Assembly: GCA_030737835.1 (NCBI GenBank)
Contig: CM060854.1
Coordinates: forward strand, 8,008,860 to 8,072,859
Length of the DNA stretch: 64,000 nucleotides
Direction: 5' to 3'
From: Acorus gramineus
Lineage: Eukaryota; Streptophyta; Magnoliopsida; Acorales; Acoraceae
The position numbers and the translations under genes were made by a program. The notes beneath the pieces were generated by a model, which was given only the letters and a program-made list of their open reading frames with translations, was not told the origin of the DNA and made no database searches. This document shows, in pieces, positions 57,985 to 64,000 of the stretch; the stretch's first letter is position 1, and the number at the start of each line of letters is the position of its first letter.

Positions 57985-58766
57985 AGGAAAAAATTGATAT
58001 AACTCTCTAAAAGTTAGTTAAATTGATTTTAATTCCTGTAAAATTGAAAAACTGCCACAAATACATATTATTAAAAAATTATCATTTCAGTCTCTATCAT
58101 CATCCCAACTAACAAAGTACATGGTTAACCCTAACTACACATTGAAAGTTATCAGAATGTCATCACCCTTTATTTTTTAAATTTGATATAGCTCCCTAAA
58201 AACTTATGAAAATCGAAAAAGATCCCTATAATATTGGTAAATTCCTTCAAGCTCCTATCTTGTTAGACAATATTTATTTTAGTCCATATCGTAATCGAAA
58301 TTAATCAAATTTGTGGTTGACTCTAACTATATATGATAAATTACTGTAATACATTTTTAAAATTTACTTGATATATTATTGTAATACACTAACTAGATTT
58401 ATGGTTGACTTTAAAAGGATTTACTAATTTTACATAAACTTTTTCGATTTTCATAAGTTTCTAGGAAGTTATATCGATTTTTCCTTTTTTTTTTTTAATA
58501 TATCGGAGGGACTCCACGTGGCTGACGTTACAGTCAAACTGGGAAAGCTACATTCGTTTGTTTGTCCCTGGTCCCACATAAAATTCTTTTGAATTTCGCA
58601 TAACAAACATCAGATATGATACAGCGCCAAGACTCGAACCCAAGACTTACCCTTAACACAGGTAAGCACTGAACCATTATGCTATGCACTGACAATTTTC
58701 AAATATTATAGGGATTAAAACCAATTTAACTAGCTTTTTAGGGAGTTATATTGATTTTTTAACTTC
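57985..58766. mobile_element. Outer MITE with nested MITE and SINE
   Basis: Outer ends: 'attgatataactctctaaaa' with 'gttagttaaattgatttta' on the left, and 'aaaaccaatttaactagc' with 'agggagttatattgatttt' on the right, which are inverted copies. Within it, 58175-58480 forms a second palindrome ('gatatagctccctaaaaact', 'tatgaaaatcgaaaaag' against its complement before 58480), and a SINE follows at 58485-58695. No transposase. Confidence 0.7.
58485..58695 (-). mobile_element. tRNA-derived SINE nested in the MITE
   Basis: Minus strand: 'gcatagcataatggttcagt' (A box), then 'gtcttgggttcgagtcttgg' (B box, plus-strand position about 58630-58645). A unique body rich in 'gtgggaccagggacaaac' follows, ending in an A run (T's at 58485-58497 on the plus strand). 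This is the clearest SINE in the window. Confidence 0.8.
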
Positions 58767-59639
58767 AAATGTGTGAAGTTAAAAAAAAAAATCTTAACTA
58801 AATCATCCAGTTTGTTTTGAATCTAATTTGAAGAAATATATTATAACTAAAAAATATTTTTGAAATGTTTGAAATAAAAATATATCTTGCATCATCTCAT
58901 TTATTAAATACAATATTTATTTATCTAAAAGACTTAGTTAAAATGTGATTAAACCATGTATTTTTATAACTCTATTTTTTTAAGGTTTTTGTGAATTTTA
59001 ATAAAATTGATTTGGTTAGTATATACTTTATCCTTCAAATATATTGGCTTTAAAATTTCAAATAAAATATAAATATGATATTTTTATAGTTTAAAATATA
59101 TATTTCTTTCGCTCTTGCCCGTAGTCTACCACCAAAATTCACTATAGATCTTTGATAAAAAAAAATTAAGGGTAAAATAAAAAATAAAAATACAAAATTG
59201 AAAACCATTTGTGTGATTAGTATAATAGATAGATGGATAGATAAATCGATCCACAGCCATTGAGATTTTTTTCTCTCTATCTATTGTGATTAATTATAGT
59301 TAATCAAATTTTAACTTTTTGCCTACCATTCAATAATAATAAAAAAACTATAGTTAACCAAATTAGTTAATCCAACCAAATTAGTTGATCCAAAATTCCT
59401 TGGCAGTGTATTTTTATTTTTTTTGAAATATTAGTTATTAAAAAAATTTCACACACTACTATCAAATGTATAATAGGCAGTGGAGGATTTCTTCTCAATT
59501 ATAGATGCAGTTACAAAATGGACTGTATGTATAAGCACTCAAAAAATTATTTAAAATATGGCTCAAGTGAAACTTGCCATTCAAAGAGGAATTCCGTAGA
59601 TTAATTTTCATACAGAATCACCGTGATCCAGCTTTCAAG

Positions 59640-59830
59640 GTTTCACCAATACGAGGCAATTACAGACTACAAGCCCTGCAACGCGATTACAGACTTTGCC
59701 CAAAGGGCTGTGAATAGGAAGCGAACCCGAGCACCCCTGGGCTCATAGCGGAGACACACACAACATGAGCCTATGGCCTATGAGACCTAAGCCTCACCTA
59801 ACTTGGTGGCACTGGGATTTAAAATTTTTT
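59640..59830 (-). mobile_element. Possible SINE-like repeat
   Basis: The minus strand contains 'ttaggtctcataggcc' and 'gctcgggttcgcttcctatt', which resemble tRNA A and B boxes, in a GC-richer island. There is no clear tail, so the assignment is tentative. Confidence 0.35.
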
Positions 59831-60149
59831 GAATGGACTCCAGGTAAAATTTTAAAACGGGACCCATGCATTATTTTTTAAAAAAATTTATATTGTTTTA
59901 ATCTTACATATTATCAATATTAATGATAGATGTACAATATTATATAATAATTTAAATTAAAACATTATACAATATCACATGCACTTATTAAAACAAAAAA
60001 AAAAAAATTTAAAAAATTAAAATATATATTGGATTATGATTGGACAGATTTAAAGAAAAGAGAAACAAACTAGTTTGTTAAGAAAGATTAATTAAAGTAA
60101 TACATCTCATACCGTACATTTTATTAAATTCCACTGAATATATGATTCT

Positions 60150-60235
60150 TTGGCAGCCTTATCCTCTGGGTTGCCCCATGAGTCGAACCCACATCCTTTG
60201 AAAGGATGGTGGGTGTCCTACCACTGCTCCAAAGC
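60150..60235 (-). mobile_element. tRNA-derived SINE head near ALS3
   Basis: Minus strand: 'gagcagtggtaggacaccca' followed by 'ggatgtgggttcgactcatg', good A- and B-box matches. The rest does not fold as a tRNA. It lies just 3' of the ALS3-type gene. Confidence 0.55.
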
Positions 60236-60378
60236 AAATACGGGACAATACGAAAGTTTTGACCTCTAATGCTTCCAAGTTAACAACGACGACAACAGAT
60301 ACTATACATGAACTTCCAAGCTCAAACTGGAAGAAAATCCTCCACTGAAAGCATTGCAGTTTCTATAAAAGTTTCTGT

Positions 60379-63300
60379 CTATTCCGCAGTGAACACTTTG
60401 TCCTCCAACTGATAGGCTTTGGTGAAGAAGGATGGCCAACAGAAGTACGTCGACATGATGCTGCTGACAGTCGATGCGCCTATGAGCATGTTCATGACGA
60501 CGATCTGCAGCTGTATGGCTTCTAGAGGTGAAGCCCCACCCATGATAAGACCAGTCATCGCACCGGGAAGAGATATCAGACCCACTGTTTTAGCATTGTC
60601 CAGGACCGGTGAGAGAGCAATTATCAGCGCCCTCTTCACCTGCTGAAGCGTCGCCTGGCGAGGTGTTGCACCCAGAGCTAGTGCTGTCTCCACCTACCAA
60701 GTCCAAAAGATCAGATCAGATGGTTTAACACTCTTACATCTGAACTACCAAATTTGATATCGAGTCACATTTTATGGCTTTTGGTGGTATAGATGATTAC
60801 AAATTTCTATATTTGATGGTGAAATTTCTTTTTATACTGGCATCTTTTGAGGACTGTGTGCCTAAGATTGAATCCGAGCGAGTGTAAGACAGAGGAAAGT
60901 TGGTTAGTGCAAATCACTTCATGAGAAAAATAACAGCTTGCACTGCAGTTAAATGACTATGCAAGGAATTGAAAAAAATAAACCATCTTATATGTCACAA
61001 ACCCCAATTTTTGAAATTTGATGATCTCCACACACAGTGGTGGTTTCTCACTCTTAGCCATTTGTGAGATATTATTTTTCATATTTAAAACCATTAAACA
61101 TAATTTATTACAGGGCATTCGGTAATTATGCCCAGCACAATTGTTTTAATACCTTCAACTACTTTTAAATTTGAACAAAAGAGTTGATATAGTTGGGTGT
61201 GTAGAATGTACCAGGTTCTTTTGGATCTTAATATCATCTCGGAGCTTTTTCATGGTGACACCAGTTACTGTCATTGCATTCCCCACCATCATTCCTGCGA
61301 CAGGTATGATGTAACGTGGAGTAAAAGGGAATACGTTCAGCAAGACAAGCAATAACATTGTCACCGCAGTTCCAGCCAAAATGGATGCTCCAGCGACATA
61401 CTTTCCTCTTGGGACGTGTTTGGCACGTTTCCCTGCCGTGTAGCCTGCTACAGATACCTGCAAAAATAGGTTGGAAATTATGGATTCACAAGCAGTCCAA
61501 GCAATATTGCATTGATGGTATAAGTAAACGGATAACTACAGCAGATTGTTATATTTACAGTCAACATGACCCCTTTTAAGATGGAACTAAGTGGATTCAA
61601 GTCTGAGTAGGAAACCCCCTCTTGCATGTAAGTAATGGACCCCAAAATGCTTTCCTTTTGGGGAGCGCCTCAAAAGATGTCATTTTTCTATCGAGTTCAG
61701 TTGAACATCAGATCCTCAGACCACAAGTTACGAACTTGATTGGATAAGTCCTACTGAAAAATCACAACACGACATTGATGCTCCCTGACAGAAGTTGCAA
61801 GTTTCCAAGGAGAATATTGGGAGTTTCAATCAACAAGCAGTGATTAGTGATTTCAACCCTCCTGTGGTATGATCAAGCACTTCCTGTGCATACCTAGCTG
61901 ATGTTGAGTAAACCCAATCAACATGTTACTCTTTCACACAATAAAGAAAATTTTGGGGTCTAGAGGACAGAGTTGTGAAACATGGTCAACATTCATGAGA
62001 ATCCACACACAAGTGTGCATTCTCATTTTTGTTACGAAGCATTGGGATGTAAAATCTTACAAAATGGGGATGCATGGTCGGTCATTGAACATGAGAATTT
62101 ATATAAGTCCATCACTCATGGTCATCATTTGCATGAAACCATCAGAGAAGTTTTAAATTTTTAATAAGAGAATATACATAATACAAGAATAAAAAGGGTG
62201 CATATCATCAATTGCATTAAGTCAGAGTTTAAAACCACGGTGGTCCAACAGACAATTTGGATCAATTCAAAATCCAAATTTAGGATTTAAAAAATGAACA
62301 AATTTTCACCTTTTTCCCCTTGAAGTAAGCCCATGATTGTGTTAGAATCAATAAAATTCACACTTACGGATTACATTAATGTCATAGTTTGAAAGTAAGA
62401 TAGCCAAAAACATGATGTGAATGGTTCCATAATTCAAGATAAAAATTCCAATGAGCAATCACTTTCCTCCTTTTCCATCGTCATAAAACATCTACACCTT
62501 GTGTCAGAGTCAGGAATTCACAAGGAATGGAAAGATGAAATAGAATAAGTAAAGTTTTGCTTAGTCCCACTTTTAGCTTTGTTTTTCATTCCAACAGGTA
62601 ACAAAAGGTATATGACCATTTGGAAGGTAGTACGTAGATCCACATACCTTCCAAATAAATGCATATACATATTGGAGTGAGAATTGGGGCTGAAAGTAGG
62701 GCTGGTTCCATCAACACTCTATAGAATAACTTCTGTATAAGAAATTGAAAGAGCTTTGTTTTACACCTATCTCCACATTTAGCCCTACTTTTTGCTCTAC
62801 TATACCATAGTTAACTACTTTCATATGGGATTATATACATTCATATGAAGGCACATTCATTACTATATTCTTTTCATACACCCCAGAGGCTGAATATCGG
62901 CTAAAAATGAGTTCGTTGTACCTTTACTCAAACTGAAACCGCCCTTTGAACCCATTTGATCATAGCAATTTTTCAAATTAAACAAATATCAGAATATTTA
63001 AACCAAAAGACAATACTTTCATCCCTCAAACAAGCTCTTCCAAGCAAGCCCAAAGAAATCCCCTTTGACACAAAAAACTCTTTTGCCTACTAACTTTCCG
63101 AACAAACCCATACAAAGAATGATAAATATATATAAATAAATAAATAGATCAAATTCTTCTTCTTCTTCTACCTTTCATCATTTGGTAGTAGAAAAATCCA
63201 ATCCCTTACACTGGATTCAACCATCAAATTTTCAAGAACCCAAAACCAAAATTTTAAAATAAGGAAAATGTTACACACAGTTCATTTTACAGTCCAAAAC

Positions 63301-63891
63301 GCAGACCGCACATGTTTTCATTTTTTAAAAATCACATTCCTAATCTAATGAGGTATGCACTTTTATAAAAAGATGAAAATATATGATTAAATAATATCAT
63401 TTATAAAAAAATGTGAAAATTTTCAACAAGAGGTATGTACATCGATACAGCGAGTAGGAGAGGCGAACGAGGCATATAAAACTACATTTGTGACTGCAAA
63501 AACGACCGTAACCGAGCTCTTAAAATAAACTATTCATTCATCAACACAAAGACCAATCAAGGACAAAAAGAGAACCCACATAAGGTGGCCATGTATATAA
63601 ATATGTGTGTGTGTGTGAGGTGCATAGATTTACCATGAATAGGTAGGCAAGGACAATCCAACCAGCGTTCTTCTGTGTGAAGATGAACTCCAACACAAAC
63701 CCAATAATGGAAAGTTGCAAGAAAGCCCTGGCAATGGAGTAAACCATCTCCCCCTCCAAACCCAGCTTCATATAGAATGAAAGCACCACTGCCATCACCA
63801 CCACCGCCGTCGCCGCCACTGGCTTCAGCATCCCCCTTAAAAACTCCATCCACACCACCCCCTCCATCATCACAAACACTTCCTCCATCAT
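60379..63891 (-). CDS. ALS3: ALS3/STAR2-type membrane protein (UPF0014 family)
   Basis: Predicted up to 272 aa, matching the family length. Exons (minus strand): 63891-63634, 61457-61212, 60693-60379, all phase 0 with GT-AG introns. The protein is a set of hydrophobic helices with strongly conserved plant ALS3 segments: GWIVLAYLFMV, VSVAGYTAGKRAKHVPRGKY, FPFTPRYIIPVAGMMVGNAM, TALALGATPRQATLQQVKRA and GLISLPGAMTGLIMGGASP. ALS3/STAR2 is the membrane subunit of a bacterial-type ABC transporter. It pairs with the ATP-binding STAR1 and is needed for aluminium tolerance, probably through UDP-sugar or metal movement at the tonoplast or vesicles. The frame runs to 63906 but has no ATG before 63891. 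Starts at 63891, 63888 or 63870 are all possible because of a short duplication. Confidence 0.94.
63264..63515. mobile_element. Small MITE of the dispersed family, in ALS3 intron 1
   Basis: Starts 'aatgttacacacagttcatt' with 'ttacagtccaaaacgcagac', and ends near 'actacatttgtgactgcaaa'. The interior has 'aatctaatgaggtatgcact' and 'tcaacaagaggtatgtaca'. It is similar to the copy at 18838-19108 in the opposite orientation. Confidence 0.6.
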
Positions 63892-64000
63892 CACAAACAC
63901 TTCCAAACTCTCTCAGATTCTTTTAAAAAATGGGGGTTCGCTGTTACATGAGATGAAATGGAATAATGGGTTGCCATCATCTTGGGGAGGTGCTTTGTGG
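63892..64000. other. Upstream edge of the ALS3-type gene
   Basis: 5' flank/leader of the minus-strand gene, cut by the window end. A 21-bp unit ('catcatcacaaacacttcct') is present twice around 63866-63905, just at the start-codon region. Confidence 0.6.

Larger units (their letters stand above)
56535..60378. other. Spacer between RRM and ALS3-type genes
   Basis: Almost wholly AT-rich repeats: the two palindromic MITEs, the 271-bp duplication and the SINE-like elements listed separately. 58770-59640 is very AT-rich with no recognisable feature. The ALS3 3' UTR occupies the last 100-150 bases. Confidence 0.55.

Noticed and set aside
22127..60235. tRNA genes at the A/B-box matches (22.1, 44.0, 58.6 and 60.2 kb)
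   Set aside because: None folds into a cloverleaf with paired acceptor stem; three have simple or A-rich tails. They read as tRNA-derived SINEs.

Overview
This is a nuclear chromosome segment from a flowering plant. It has AT-rich intergenic DNA, split genes with GT-AG introns, a miR172-regulated AP2 gene, a long multi-exon organellar PPR-type gene, and many small plant transposons (MITEs, tRNA-derived SINEs, LINE 3' fragments and a Cassandra-type TRIM carrying a 5S rRNA-like block). The species cannot be named from the sequence alone.

Layout. (1) 2311-8586, minus: TOE/RAP2.7-type AP2 repressor in nine exons, with a miR172 target site in the last. (2) 8587-18117: about 9.5 kb of non-coding DNA made of a 1.1/1.7 kb tandem duplication and several MITE-like elements. 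(3) 18118-36148, plus: PPR-SMR-like protein in twelve exons (848 aa), whose introns carry LINE, SINE, Tourist and Cassandra insertions plus a scrap of mitochondrial 18S rRNA. (4) 36149-39263: MITE-rich spacer with a near-perfect 0.3 kb hairpin. (5) 39264-44446, plus: an intact nuclear gene for AccD, the beta-carboxyltransferase subunit of plastid acetyl-CoA carboxylase. Most plants encode accD in the plastid. (6) 47920-48090, plus: a 56-aa DUF4535-like protein behind a 5'-UTR intron of about 2 kb. (7) 50116-56534, minus: a 229-aa protein with a mitochondrial-type presequence and two RRM-like folds, in six exons. (8) 56535-60378: MITE/SINE-rich spacer with nested insertions. (9) 60379-63891, minus: ALS3/STAR2-type UPF0014 membrane protein in three exons.

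The main result is the nuclear accD. It has a separate transit-peptide-like exon, a phase-0 intron, only the zinc-finger and carboxyltransferase part of the plastid protein, an added acidic C-terminal tail, and a genomic leucine codon at the position that many plastid accD genes reach only by C-to-U RNA editing. This is the signature of a completed, functional plastid-to-nucleus transfer. The genes are not an operon. They share a bias to organelle biology (PPR-SMR, AccD, mitochondrial RRM), but I infer no functional linkage.
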